From: Leadbetterella sp031420365
GTDB lineage: Bacteria; Bacteroidota; Bacteroidia; Cytophagales; Spirosomataceae
Reading direction: 5' to 3'
DNA: 40,418 nucleotides
Assembly: GCA_031420365.1 (NCBI GenBank)
Contig: JANOMP010000039.1
Location: forward strand, 1 to 40,418
Shown: piece after piece, positions 6,166 to 14,441 of the stretch
How positions within the stretch are numbered: position 1 is the first letter of the stretch
How the letters are laid out: the number at the start of each line of letters is the position of its first letter
The notes under the pieces: generated by a model
Seen by the model: only the letters and a program-made list of their open reading frames with translations
The model's database searches: none
Told to the model about the DNA's origin: nothing
Program-made: the position numbers and the translations under genes

Positions 6166-8536
6166 TTATTTTAAGTGCTTTAATATTCTGCCTTTTGTCT
6201 AAGGTCATTAAAAAACAGGGCAAAAGAATAAGATTTGATATCATACCTATTAAAAGTGTGATTGAAACCAAAAGTCCCAAAAATATGGTTCCTTTAAAAC
6301 CTGATACAACAAAAATTCCGAACCCAAAAAACAAAATTATTGCAGTATAAAACATACTAATGCCTGTGAAGCGAATTGTTTCAGAGACTGCTTGCGATAT
6401 AGTTTTACCTTTACCAACTTCTTCTTTGTATTTAGTTAAAAAATAAATAGTACCATCAGAAGCAATTCCAAAAGCAATACTAAATATTAAAGTGGTAGAA
6501 GGTTTTAGAGGAATTCCAAAATAACCCATAATTCCTCCAGTAATTATTAAGGGAATTATACTAGGGATAGTAGAAATAAGGACTGTTCTTGGATTTAAAA
6601 ATTGTGTGGCCATTACCAATGAAACCAATAAAATAGCAAGTAATGTACTATCTCTCAAATTGCTCAGTAGATAATCATTTCCCTTTGTAAAAACTACTCC
6701 ATTGCCTGTTAAATTCACTTTAACTTGCTCATTAATAGGCATCCAACTTTTTAATTCTCTATCATAATTGAATATAGTATCCGCTTTAGCTTGTAGCACT
6801 GTAAACATTTTTCGCATTCTAATTGTACCAACATCTTTGCTTTGAAAACTAATTCTAGTAAATTGTTTAGTGCTGTCAATAAATGCTGAAAACATATTCT
6901 CCTTACCTTTTACTTCATGGGCATATTCAGCCATTTTTTGAAGTTCAAGCGCAGGAGGCAAAACATAATATTTTGGATCACCGCCTCTATACCCTTGGTA
7001 TATAAATTTCAAACCTTCTACAATAGAAACAGGTTTTGTAAATTCAGGAAATTTGCTAAATTCTCTTTGTAAAAGTTTAATTTGATTCAGCACATTAGGA
7101 TTAAAAACACCATTTGGCTCTTTGGTATCAATACTCACTTCAAAAGGTACAATACCTTTAAAATTTGTTTCTACAAATTTCAAATCTGTATAAATCGGAT
7201 CATCTTCCGGTAAATCGTCTACGACAAATCCAACAGCTTTAATTTTGGACGCCCCAAAAATTGAAACAGCAACCACTAAAAAAACAAAAATATAAACCGA
7301 GGTTCTTCGGTGGTGAACTAAGTAATTTACTTTTGTTAAAAATTTAGAAATGGTTTTATTCTCTAAATGCTTTACATGCTTATCTTTAGGATCAACAGCA
7401 TAACTAAAAATCGTTGGAATTAGAATTAAGGAAATAGCCCATGTGGTCATAACACAAATAGCGGCAACCAGACCAAATTCCAATAAGAGGGGACTTCCAG
7501 TAAAGTAAAACACAAAAAAACCAATAAATGTGGTCAAATTGGCAATAAAAGTAGTTTTTCCAATTTTATCAATTGAAATTTTTAAAGCATCAATTTTATT
7601 CTTGGCCTTTACAAACTCTTCTTGATACTTGTTAATTATGAAAATTGAATTTGGAATTCCAATTACAATTATAAGTGGCGGGATAAGCCCAGTAAGAATT
7701 GAAATTTTATACCCCAAAAAGGAAATTAAACCAACCGACCATATTACAGCAACTAAAATTACTAAAGCCGCATAAAAAACAACTTGAAAAGACCTAAAAA
7801 ATAAAAATAAAATAAAAGTTGTTACCAAAAATGCAAAAATCATAAACATACTTAATTCATTCCTAACCATCGTCATAAACTGGGTTCGAATAAAGGGCAT
7901 GCCCGAAAAATGCATTTTAATTCCAAGCTTTTCTCCAAACCTTTCCGCCTCTTCTTGAATTTGTAAACTTAGAGCAATTCGGCCTTTACTATTCATTTTG
8001 GCTTGGTCAAATGTAACAGCCATGAGCTGGGCATTTCCATTATATATGAAACCATCATAAAAAGGCAAGTTTTGGATTTGAGATTTTATACTGTCAACCT
8101 CGGCTTGAAGTTTAGGTCTAGTTTTAACTAATGGAATGAAATCAAACTTTTTTAGTGAATCGTTTCTTCTTATTTTCATTAAACTAGAAACTGACAATAC
8201 ATTTTTTATTCCGTCTAAAGTTTTTAATTTTTTAGACAAATCATACCATTCATTAAAATTTGCTAAATTATAAACGTCTTTACTATCAAAAGCTATGACC
8301 ATTACATTTCCATCTTCTCCATACCTAGCCTTAAATTCTTCATATAATTTAAAGCTTGCGTCTGTTTGAGGTAAAAACTTAGGCATTTCATAAGAAAGTT
8401 CAAGTTTGGTGATTTCATACATCATAAAAATAGTTACCAAGCCAATTGTGGTCAACCATTTTATTCTATGATTTAAAATTAAATCAGCAATATTTTTCCA
8501 GAATTTATTGAAAATATATTTAGTAGAAATCATCAA
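6155..8536 (-). CDS. RND/MMPL-family transporter
   Basis: The 793-aa protein has the RND duplication: a first membrane helix (~22-45), a large extracytoplasmic loop (to ~215), five helices (~225-380), then helix 7 (~408-430), a second loop and five helices (~625-785). The helix-4 equivalent of the first half reads VIGIPNSIFIINKY, with Asn where many relatives have a proton-relay Asp; the second half reads FGIASDGTIYFLTKY and keeps an Asp. It resembles the Patched/MMPL/HpnN branch, which moves hydrophobic lipids or acts in envelope lipid transport, more than drug-efflux pumps with an adaptor; no adaptor or TolC gene is near. A strong promoter lies at 8562-8594. Confidence 0.85.
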   Translation of the reverse strand: MMISTKYIFNKFWKNIADLILNHRIKWLTTIGLVTIFMMYEITKLELSYEMPKFLPQTDASFKLYEEFKARYGEDGNVMVIAFDSKDVYNLANFNEWYDLSKKLKTLDGIKNVLSVSSLMKIRRNDSLKKFDFIPLVKTRPKLQAEVDSIKSQIQNLPFYDGFIYNGNAQLMAVTFDQAKMNSKGRIALSLQIQEEAERFGEKLGIKMHFSGMPFIRTQFMTMVRNELSMFMIFAFLVTTFILFLFFRSFQVVFYAALVILVAVIWSVGLISFLGYKISILTGLIPPLIIVIGIPNSIFIINKYQEEFVKAKNKIDALKISIDKIGKTTFIANLTTFIGFFVFYFTGSPLLLEFGLVAAICVMTTWAISLILIPTIFSYAVDPKDKHVKHLENKTISKFLTKVNYLVHHRRTSVYIFVFLVVAVSIFGASKIKAVGFVVDDLPEDDPIYTDLKFVETNFKGIVPFEVSIDTKEPNGVFNPNVLNQIKLLQREFSKFPEFTKPVSIVEGLKFIYQGYRGGDPKYYVLPPALELQKMAEYAHEVKGKENMFSAFIDSTKQFTRISFQSKDVGTIRMRKMFTVLQAKADTIFNYDRELKSWMPINEQVKVNLTGNGVVFTKGNDYLLSNLRDSTLLAILLVSLVMATQFLNPRTVLISTIPSIIPLIITGGIMGYFGIPLKPSTTLIFSIAFGIASDGTIYFLTKYKEEVGKGKTISQAVSETIRFTGISMFYTAIILFFGFGIFVVSGFKGTIFLGLLVSITLLIGMISNLILLPCFLMTLDKRQNIKALKINGG

Positions 8537-8561
8537 AAAGAATCTTTTTTTTAGAATTACG

Positions 8562-8594
8562 CAAAAATAATCAAATTAAAGTAATGGCTTCAAA
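8562..8594 (-). promoter_or_regulatory. Promoter of the MMPL-miaE operon
   Basis: On the minus strand TTTG (8591-8594), a 21-nt spacer, and TATTTTTG (8562-8569) match the Bacteroidota -33/-7 consensus TTTG-N19-21-TAnnTTTG. The -7 element ends 25 nt before the start codon at 8536. Confidence 0.75.
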
Positions 8595-8887
8595 ATTAAA
8601 ATAAAAATAATGGAATTAGTAGTAAGAATCTGATACAAAATAACCTTTGCATTTTGTCTCTTTCTTTTGCCTTTTTTCTTCCTTAAAAAATCATTGAATA
8701 GCTATACTATTTAAAGATTTTTTGCCTTGAAAAATAACAAAACAAATTCGTCAATTTTGTAAACCTTATTTCTTAACAGATCCTAACTTGAATAAAAGAA
8801 CAATATATTTCCAAAACTGCCTCAATTGCTTGTTTCTTATCATTGAAAGTAAAAAAATATAATTTAAAAATGTTTTTTGATTTTATT
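8595..8887. other. Intergenic region between meaB and the MMPL operon
   Basis: About 290 bp of AT-rich sequence without a plausible gene. It contains one symmetric stem-loop (8685-8723, listed separately) that could end transcription of the upstream ispD-yjjX-meaB operon. Nothing else was recognised. Confidence 0.5.
8685..8723 (-). terminator. Candidate terminator downstream of meaB
   Basis: AAAAAATC (8685-8692) pairs with GATTTTTT (8716-8723), and an inner AATAG/CTATT pair (8697-8701 and 8707-8711) extends the stem. The A and T tracts make it potentially bidirectional. It lies 165 bp past the meaB stop, which is rather far. Confidence 0.4.
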
Positions 8888-9886
8888 TTAACCTACCATT
8901 TTTTTAATTACTATTTCAAAAATTTCTTTGGCGGCTATGATCGGACTATTTTTATTTTCTAATATTTCTTTTTCAGCTTTTAGTATTTGAGTTTTATAAA
9001 TTAAGTTAGAATTGAAATAATTTAAAATCTTCTTTTCAAGAATTCTATTCATCCATGATACGTTTTGAAGTTTTCTATTTTCGGAAAAATAATTACTTTT
9101 TAAGGTAATAATTTGATAATTTGATATAGTATTAAATATTTCATCGAATCCATTTTCATTTAATGCAGAACATGGGAGTACTGAAACTTGAATATCGGAT
9201 TCTTTTTTAGGAAACAAATGCAAAGCAAAATTTAAATTGTTTATTAAATTTTTTAAAACGTTTTTTTCTATTTGGTCTGATTTGTTAATAACTACCAAAT
9301 CTACCATTTCCATTATTCCACGTTTTATTCCTTGCAACTCGTCCCCACCACCAGAAATTGTAAGAAAAATAAAAAAATCGGTTATCTCTTTCACCATAAT
9401 TTCTGATTGCCCCACTCCTACTGTTTCTATCAGAATAAAATCAAATCCCGCTGCTTCACACAATAAAATACTTTCCAGTGTTGTTTGAGCAACCCCTCCA
9501 AGTTCTATTCCAGCAGGGCTTGGACGAATAAAAGCATTTTTTTGACCCAATAGCTTTTCCATTCTAGTTTTATCTCCTAAAATACTTCCACCGCTAATCT
9601 TACTTGTTGGATCAATAGCCAAAACTGCAACTTTCTTGCCTTTAGAAATTAAAAATGCACCAAACCTATCAATAAATGTACTTTTCCCAACTCCTGGTGC
9701 ACCGGTTATTCCAAGTCTGACACTTTTGCCAGAAAATGATAAAATGTTTGTTATTAATTGACTAGCTAAAATAGCATCCTCCTCTTTTTTACTTTCAATT
9801 AGTGTTATTGCTCTACTTAAAATACTGATGTCGCCAGCTAATATTCCAGCGGTTAATTCTAATATTGTTAATTTTGATTTAATCAT
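8888..9886 (-). CDS. meaB: Methylmalonyl-CoA mutase-associated GTPase MeaB
   Basis: This 332-aa G3E-family P-loop GTPase is the chaperone that loads and protects adenosylcobalamin in methylmalonyl-CoA mutase. Walker A is GAPGVGKST at residues 62-70, followed by LAIDPTS, GDKTRME, the ETVGVGQSE switch segment and the NKSD guanine-specificity motif. Length is normal. It begins 8 bp after the yjjX stop, so it is the last gene of an ispD-yjjX-meaB operon. The mutase subunits are not in the window; the partner must be encoded elsewhere. Confidence 0.93.
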   Translation of the reverse strand: MIKSKLTILELTAGILAGDISILSRAITLIESKKEEDAILASQLITNILSFSGKSVRLGITGAPGVGKSTFIDRFGAFLISKGKKVAVLAIDPTSKISGGSILGDKTRMEKLLGQKNAFIRPSPAGIELGGVAQTTLESILLCEAAGFDFILIETVGVGQSEIMVKEITDFFIFLTISGGGDELQGIKRGIMEMVDLVVINKSDQIEKNVLKNLINNLNFALHLFPKKESDIQVSVLPCSALNENGFDEIFNTISNYQIITLKSNYFSENRKLQNVSWMNRILEKKILNYFNSNLIYKTQILKAEKEILENKNSPIIAAKEIFEIVIKKMVG

Positions 9887-9894
9887 AACCTTAT

Positions 9895-10422
9895 TTAATA
9901 CAGGTCTTTTTTCAAAAAAGGAATTAATGCCAAAACCACAGCTTGAACATAAAAATCTGTTCTGTTTATCACATTATCAGTTAAAAGACCCGTGCTTCCC
10001 ATTTTTTGTTTTGTATTCTCTAAGCCAAAAATTATCTCATCAGCATGCCCAAGTTCATATCCTTCATTTATTAATGCTATTACCTTTTGTGGTAAAAAGA
10101 AACCTGCAGTGCGTGCTTTTCCAATTTTATCTATTCCTAAAATTACTACCCAAGCCATAGCCTCCATTTCAATTTCTGAATGTCTAATATTTCCTCCTTC
10201 TATACCAACCCAAAAATCACCTTCTTTAATTGTTTCTTTCGCAGAAAATGCCCTATTATATGCTCCTTGAAATGTTTCTTGATCTCCCATAGGTTGGTCA
10301 CTTACTCCAGAATCAATTTCTAAACCTATTGCATCAAATGCTATATTTTTAAACATTTTCTCAAATCCAGTCAAAGCAGCACTTATTTTAACTGGATTTT
10401 TAGAGGCTACAATAATTTTCAT
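9895..10422 (-). CDS. yjjX: Inosine/xanthosine triphosphatase (YjjX/NTPase family)
   Basis: The 175-aa protein has the opening signature of the ITPase superfamily, MKIIVASKNPVKISAALTGF, then the DSGVSDQPMGDQET segment typical of YjjX, FWVGIEGG, and a C-terminal GSTGLLTDNVINRTDFY. These enzymes hydrolyse non-canonical ITP and XTP to keep them out of nucleic acids. Length is as expected. It lies 42 bp after ispD and 8 bp before meaB, all on the minus strand. Confidence 0.9.
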   Translation of the reverse strand: MKIIVASKNPVKISAALTGFEKMFKNIAFDAIGLEIDSGVSDQPMGDQETFQGAYNRAFSAKETIKEGDFWVGIEGGNIRHSEIEMEAMAWVVILGIDKIGKARTAGFFLPQKVIALINEGYELGHADEIIFGLENTKQKMGSTGLLTDNVINRTDFYVQAVVLALIPFLKKDLY

Positions 10423-10464
10423 AAATTTCTTTAAAATATATTTTGATTTAAAAACAAGAAAAGA

Positions 10465-11157
10465 TCAACTCTTGGTTTTTAGTCTTTCGCTAAGTAAAAT
10501 ATGTGCCAAAATCAAATCTTCAGAAGTTGTAATTTTAATATTTGAGTAATTTCCTTCCATCAATGTTATTCTTACTCCGTCATTTTCTATTACGCTAGCG
10601 TCATCTGTAAACCAGTCTAATTCTTGTTGCTGATAAGCCTTTTTAAAAACTTTTAAATTAAACACTTGAGGGGTTTGAATTAATTTTACAGTTTTTCTGT
10701 CAATTGCCATATTTTCATTTTCTTTGGTTACAATTCTAACAGAATCTTTAGCATCAACTGCTAAAACTACCGCTGGTTTTATTTTTGAAAGTTCAAATGC
10801 TTCATTTATTTTATCTACTTCAATTAATGGTCGCACTCCATCATGCACCGCCACTAAGCCAATTCCCTCTTTTATTGCACCCAAACCATTCTTTACAGAT
10901 TGAAACCTAGTTTTTCCGCCTACAATTACTTCTATTTCAGAAATTCCTTTACCGTAACCCATTTTAATGCGTTCCCAGTATTGAATATGTTCTAATGGTA
11001 AAACTAAAAGAATCTTATTATTTTCTATTGCAAGAAATTTTTCAAGTGTATGAATTAGAATAGGCTTATTGTCCAGTAGTAGAAATTGTTTTGGTGTCAG
11101 ATTATTCATTCTAGAACCCAAACCTCCAGCTACAATAATTGAGTATTTATTTGACAT
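10465..11157 (-). CDS. ispD: 2-C-methyl-D-erythritol 4-phosphate cytidylyltransferase
   Basis: The enzyme condenses MEP with CTP in the non-mevalonate isoprenoid pathway. The 230-aa sequence opens with the nucleotide-binding loop IIVAGGLGSRMNNLTPKQF (conserved Arg16 and Lys23), and later carries VHDGVRPL, RIVTKENE, LIQTPQVF and WFTDDASVIE, all canonical. The start is firm because only one or two residues precede the conserved loop in relatives. The ATG follows directly on a T-tract and stem-loop, and a -7 element (TATATTTG, 11191-11198) lies just before that stem-loop. The mRNA would therefore begin in the hairpin. It heads the ispD-yjjX-meaB operon. Confidence 0.94.
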   Translation of the reverse strand: MSNKYSIIVAGGLGSRMNNLTPKQFLLLDNKPILIHTLEKFLAIENNKILLVLPLEHIQYWERIKMGYGKGISEIEVIVGGKTRFQSVKNGLGAIKEGIGLVAVHDGVRPLIEVDKINEAFELSKIKPAVVLAVDAKDSVRIVTKENENMAIDRKTVKLIQTPQVFNLKVFKKAYQQQELDWFTDDASVIENDGVRITLMEGNYSNIKITTSEDLILAHILLSERLKTKS

Positions 11158-11190
11158 AAAAAAAGTGTCGAATTAATTAATCCGACACTT
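11158..11190 (-). terminator. Stem-loop plus T-tract between queA and ispD
   Basis: On the minus strand AAGTGTCG (from 11190) pairs with CGACACTT (to 11163) around a 12-nt A/T loop and runs into seven T residues (the last is 11158) that touch the ispD ATG. It has the form of an intrinsic terminator for queA. It may equally form the 5' end of the ispD mRNA, since a -7 element lies immediately upstream. Confidence 0.65.
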
Positions 11191-11198
11191 CAAATATA
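11191..11198 (-). promoter_or_regulatory. Candidate -7 element of ispD
   Basis: TATATTTG on the minus strand fits TAnnTTTG. Transcription would start within the first bases of the downstream stem-loop, ~30 nt before the ispD ATG. No -33 element is evident at standard spacing. Confidence 0.45.
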
Positions 11199-11236
11199 CT
11201 TTCAAAATTTTAATCTTGATGAATTTTAAACAACAA

Positions 11237-12289
11237 TTAAATAATTAACATAGCATCACCGTAGGTAAAAAATCTATATTTTTCTTTAATTGCCACTTGA
11301 TATGCTTCGGTTATAGTATCATATCCTCCAAAAGCACAAGTTGTCATTAATAAAATAGATTCTGGTAAATGAAAATTTGTTAATAAGGCATTTGATATTT
11401 TAAAATCAAAAGGAGGGAAAATAAATTTATCAGTCCATGCATTATTGATTGGCTTTAATCTATCATTTGCTGAAACTGAGCTTTCCATTGCTCTTAATGC
11501 AGTGCTTCCAATAGAACAAATTCTTTTTGAGGTGCCTATTGCAGCATTAACAATATTGCAGGTTTCTTGATTAATAAAAAAGTTTTCTGAATCGGTTTTG
11601 TGTTTCGTTAAATCTTCTACCTCCACTTGTCTAAAAGTACCAATACCAATATGAAGGGTCAATGGAGCAAAATCAACTCCGTTTATCTCCATCTTTCGCA
11701 TGATATTTTTGGTAAAATGTATACCAGCGGTTGGTGCGGCTACTGCACCTTCCACTTCGGCAAATATGGTTTGAAATCTTTCATTATCGATTTCTTCTAC
11801 ATCCCTTTGCAAAACATCTTTAGGAATTGGAGTTTCTCCCAATTCATAAATTGCCTGCATCATTTCTTCATGGCTACCATCAAATAAAAATCGTATAGTC
11901 CTTCCTCTTGAAGTTGTATTATCAATCACTTCCGCAACTAGGTCACTGTCTCCAAAATATAACTTGTTACCAACACGAATTTTTCTTGCTGGGTCTACCA
12001 AAACATCCCAAAGTCTCATTTCACGATTGAGTTCTCTTAACAAAAAAACTTCAATTTTAGCACCTGTTTTTTCTTTAGAACCATATAAACGAGCAGGGAA
12101 AACTTTTGTATTGTTAGCAACCATTACGTCACCTTCCCCAAAATAATCTACAATATCCTTAAACATTTTATGTTCAATTTTACCAGTTTTTTTATGCAAA
12201 ACCATCATTCTGGCACCATCACGGTCATCTTTAGGATATTGAGCAATAAGACTATGTGGAAGATCAAATTTAAATGCAGATAATTTCAT
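11237..12289 (-). CDS. queA: S-adenosylmethionine:tRNA ribosyltransferase-isomerase
   Basis: QueA transfers the ribosyl part of SAM to preQ1 in tRNA to make epoxyqueuosine. The 350-aa sequence is canonical: FDLPHSLIAQYP and RDGARMMVL at the start, NNTKVFPARLYGSK, AAPTAGIHFT in the middle, LHIGIGTFRQVEVEDLTKH, and NFHLPESILLMTTCAFGG near the end. Length matches the family. It has its own promoter with a ~120-nt A/T-rich leader. I looked for a preQ1 riboswitch in that leader and found no convincing aptamer. Confidence 0.96.
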   Translation of the reverse strand: MKLSAFKFDLPHSLIAQYPKDDRDGARMMVLHKKTGKIEHKMFKDIVDYFGEGDVMVANNTKVFPARLYGSKEKTGAKIEVFLLRELNREMRLWDVLVDPARKIRVGNKLYFGDSDLVAEVIDNTTSRGRTIRFLFDGSHEEMMQAIYELGETPIPKDVLQRDVEEIDNERFQTIFAEVEGAVAAPTAGIHFTKNIMRKMEINGVDFAPLTLHIGIGTFRQVEVEDLTKHKTDSENFFINQETCNIVNAAIGTSKRICSIGSTALRAMESSVSANDRLKPINNAWTDKFIFPPFDFKISNALLTNFHLPESILLMTTCAFGGYDTITEAYQVAIKEKYRFFTYGDAMLII

Positions 12290-12416
12290 TGATTATAGAT
12301 TCTTTTAAAATGTTAATACAAATTACTTTAAAATTTCTTAAGCTTAAAAGGCTAAAAACGGATTATAAAAAAAAACAAAAATTGTTAAAATTTAAATACT
12401 TTAATTAGCTGGGCTG

Positions 12417-12449
12417 CAAAGGTACGAAATTGGAGGGGCGGAAGTCAAG
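12417..12449 (-). promoter_or_regulatory. Promoter of queA
   Basis: Minus strand CTTG (12446-12449), 21 nt, then TACCTTTG (12417-12424) is a good TTTG-N21-TAnnTTTG match. The start of transcription would fall near 12410, giving a leader of ~120 nt before the ATG at 12289. Confidence 0.7.
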
Positions 12450-12670
12450 TAAATGCCCATATATCTCAAATATATCTAAAAATCAAGTAATTAAAAGTAA
12501 AAATTACCTTGTATGAAATATTTCTAAGCAATAAAACCTTACCAATTTAGTTCAGCAAAATCAAAGGGACTCCTAAAAACTCTAGGAAATAGCTTCTAAT
12601 CTAATTTAGTTTTTATTTAAACTTAAAAAAATCGGTATTAAACCCTTTTCAAAAATATTTAAATTAGTTT
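12450..12670. other. Intergenic region downstream of gldF
   Basis: A 220-bp stretch follows the gldF stop before the queA promoter. I searched both strands for a gldG remnant and saw none; no open frame with recognisable content is present. Confidence 0.5.
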
Positions 12671-13396
12671 TTATTGCCTTCTTTTCTTTAAAAAAATAGT
12701 GGTTAATATTAAAAAAAAATATGAAAAACTAAATAGGTAAAGCATGTTTCTACTATCTATCAGACCTTTTCCCAAAGAAGCATAATGAAAATTAAGTCCG
12801 ACATAGCTAATGTAATATTCAAGCGTCCCTCTAAATAGAGAGGCTATTTGCCCTAACCCATCATAAAAAAAATAACACAAAACTGCAGCAAGAATAAAAG
12901 AAACTACCTGATTTTTGGTAATGGCTGAAGTAAAAATCCCAATGGAAGAATAAGCAGCTGCCAAAAATATTAATCCAAAATAAGATCCTACCACAGAAGC
13001 TGAGTCAATATTTCCAACTGGATTCCCAAGATAATAAATAGAAAAGTAATAAATTAATGTAGGTAGTATAGCTAAAACAATAATAAATAAAGAAGCAAAG
13101 TATTTCCCGAGTATTATATTTTGAATAGATATGGGCTTTGTAAATAGCAATTCAATAGTACCAGCTCTAAATTCTTCTGCAAACATTCGCATGGTTACTG
13201 CAGGAATTAAAAATAAAAATATATAGGGGCAGAAATCAAAGAATACAGTAAGTTCTGCGAAGCCGTAATCTAAAACATTTGAATTAGGGTATACCCAAAG
13301 TATTAATCCTGACAATAATAGAAAAACTCCTACAACCACAAAACCAATAATCCCATTAAAAAATGTTCCAACTTCTTTTTTAAAAATACTTAGCAT
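12671..13396 (-). CDS. gldF: Gliding-motility ABC transporter permease GldF
   Basis: The 241-aa ABC-2-type permease begins MLSIFKKEVGTFFNGIIGFVV, and continues with VTMRMFAEEFRAGTIELLFTKPIS, the segment characteristic of GldF and related ABC-2 permeases, then six membrane helices and the conserved end IGIFTSAITKNQVVSFILA and YYISYVGLNFHYASLGKGLID. In Flavobacterium johnsoniae GldF works with GldA (ATPase) and GldG and is linked to gliding and type IX secretion; in many gliders gldG directly follows gldF. Here gldF is the last gene of the pyrC-like-DUF4199-DUF4199-gldF block and is followed by noncoding DNA. Confidence 0.88.
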   Translation of the reverse strand: MLSIFKKEVGTFFNGIIGFVVVGVFLLLSGLILWVYPNSNVLDYGFAELTVFFDFCPYIFLFLIPAVTMRMFAEEFRAGTIELLFTKPISIQNIILGKYFASLFIIVLAILPTLIYYFSIYYLGNPVGNIDSASVVGSYFGLIFLAAAYSSIGIFTSAITKNQVVSFILAAVLCYFFYDGLGQIASLFRGTLEYYISYVGLNFHYASLGKGLIDSRNMLYLFSFSYFFLILTTIFLKKRRQ

Positions 13397-13411
13397 AAAA
13401 ACTATTTTGGT

Positions 13412-13927
13412 TTAAGAAAAAAATGGTTTGTCTTTTTTCAAAATTGCAGACATAATTATGGAACATATAAAGCCAAAAAAAATAACAATAAGAAAAGCTA
13501 ACAAAAAAGAAAGACCAGAATCGTTATATTGTTGAGCTTTCTCAATAGATTTCTCTATTTGATCTTCAGACATACCCATTGACTCATATTGTTCCTGAGC
13601 TTTTTCTAATTGCAAACTAATAATATTCGAATCTATGTATTTTTTATATAAAAAATCATAAAACACTCCTAGAATTCCTCCAGTAGCCAAAGTCAATGTA
13701 CCCAAGCCTAAGCCTTCACTATATTTCATAAACCCATTATTTAAACTTTTAAACTCGCTTAAAGCAAAAAATAAAATAAAAAATGTGAGAGAAATACTTA
13801 ACATTAAGCTAATAATAAAATTTACCCGAAGTGATGTATTATATAAAATTGTAGTTAATAATACAGACAGGATTCCATAAATTAAACCCCATTTTAATGC
13901 AATTCTTGCGGTAGATACTTTCTCCAT
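13412..13927 (-). CDS. DUF4199 membrane protein (second copy of tandem pair)
   Basis: The 171-aa protein has four hydrophobic helices (residues ~12-30, 35-58, 72-95, 142-165) and the DUF4199 layout, with a conserved FMKYSEGLGLGTLTLATGGILG segment after helix 2 and a charged coiled region (LEKAQEQYESMGMSEDQIEKS) before the last helix. Function is unknown; the family is largely confined to Bacteroidota. It starts 4 bp after its paralogue's stop and ends 15 bp before gldF, so it is co-transcribed with both. A role in motility is only suggested by position. Confidence 0.8.
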   Translation of the reverse strand: MEKVSTARIALKWGLIYGILSVLLTTILYNTSLRVNFIISLMLSISLTFFILFFALSEFKSLNNGFMKYSEGLGLGTLTLATGGILGVFYDFLYKKYIDSNIISLQLEKAQEQYESMGMSEDQIEKSIEKAQQYNDSGLSFLLAFLIVIFFGFICSIIMSAILKKDKPFFS

Positions 13928-13931
13928 GGTT

Positions 13932-14441
13932 TTACATATTTAATTTTCTCATTGCCATACTCATTAAACTGATAGGAACGATTGCGATTTGTTTAAACAT
14001 TAGTTCATCGGTAATTATTTGATACGTTTTTAGGCTATCAAAAGAAACTATTTGTTTTCTAAAAGTTTCATCATTCAATATCCGACTAAAAGTTTCTTTT
14101 TCTTTCAACATCAGTGCTTTACCCTCAAAAATCCAAACATTAAAGGGTGTTTTGTCATAAAATTCAATAAAAACAAAAACTAAAATTCCAGAAATTATTG
14201 CTGCAAACAAATTGGTTAAAAATCCAATGGAAAAGGCTTCATAAAAATGTAAATAGCCACCTCTATTTCTCTTAAAATACCAAATAGCCGCCCAAATAAG
14301 TATAATATTAATTCCTAAATCTGCTCTCCTAAAATTTAAAGGGTTGGATTTAAAATTATACATGGCTATAAAAAATAAAAAACATGCAAAACCAGCTATA
14401 AGCCCAAAAAATAAAGACTGCCTCAAAATTATTTTTTTCAT
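13932..14441 (-). CDS. DUF4199 membrane protein (first copy of tandem pair)
   Basis: The 169-aa protein has helices at ~10-28, 42-56 and 70-93, with the family segment GGYLHFYEAFSIGFLTNLFAAIISG that matches the SEGLGLG segment of the next gene. Its C-terminal part is more hydrophilic and ends with a weak hydrophobic stretch (MFKQIAIVPISLMSMAMR). Function is unknown. The start codon directly follows the stop of the dihydroorotase-like gene (TAGATG), indicating translational coupling. Confidence 0.78.
   Translation of the reverse strand: MKKIILRQSLFFGLIAGFACFLFFIAMYNFKSNPLNFRRADLGINIILIWAAIWYFKRNRGGYLHFYEAFSIGFLTNLFAAIISGILVFVFIEFYDKTPFNVWIFEGKALMLKEKETFSRILNDETFRKQIVSFDSLKTYQIITDELMFKQIAIVPISLMSMAMRKLNM

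Noticed and set aside
9828..10160. 110-codon open frame on the plus strand
   Set aside because: Antisense to the well-supported meaB and yjjX genes, with no family resemblance.
12290..12416. preQ1 riboswitch in the queA leader
   Set aside because: The leader is long enough and the gene is right, but I could not find a C-rich stem with the A-rich tail pattern of preQ1 aptamers.
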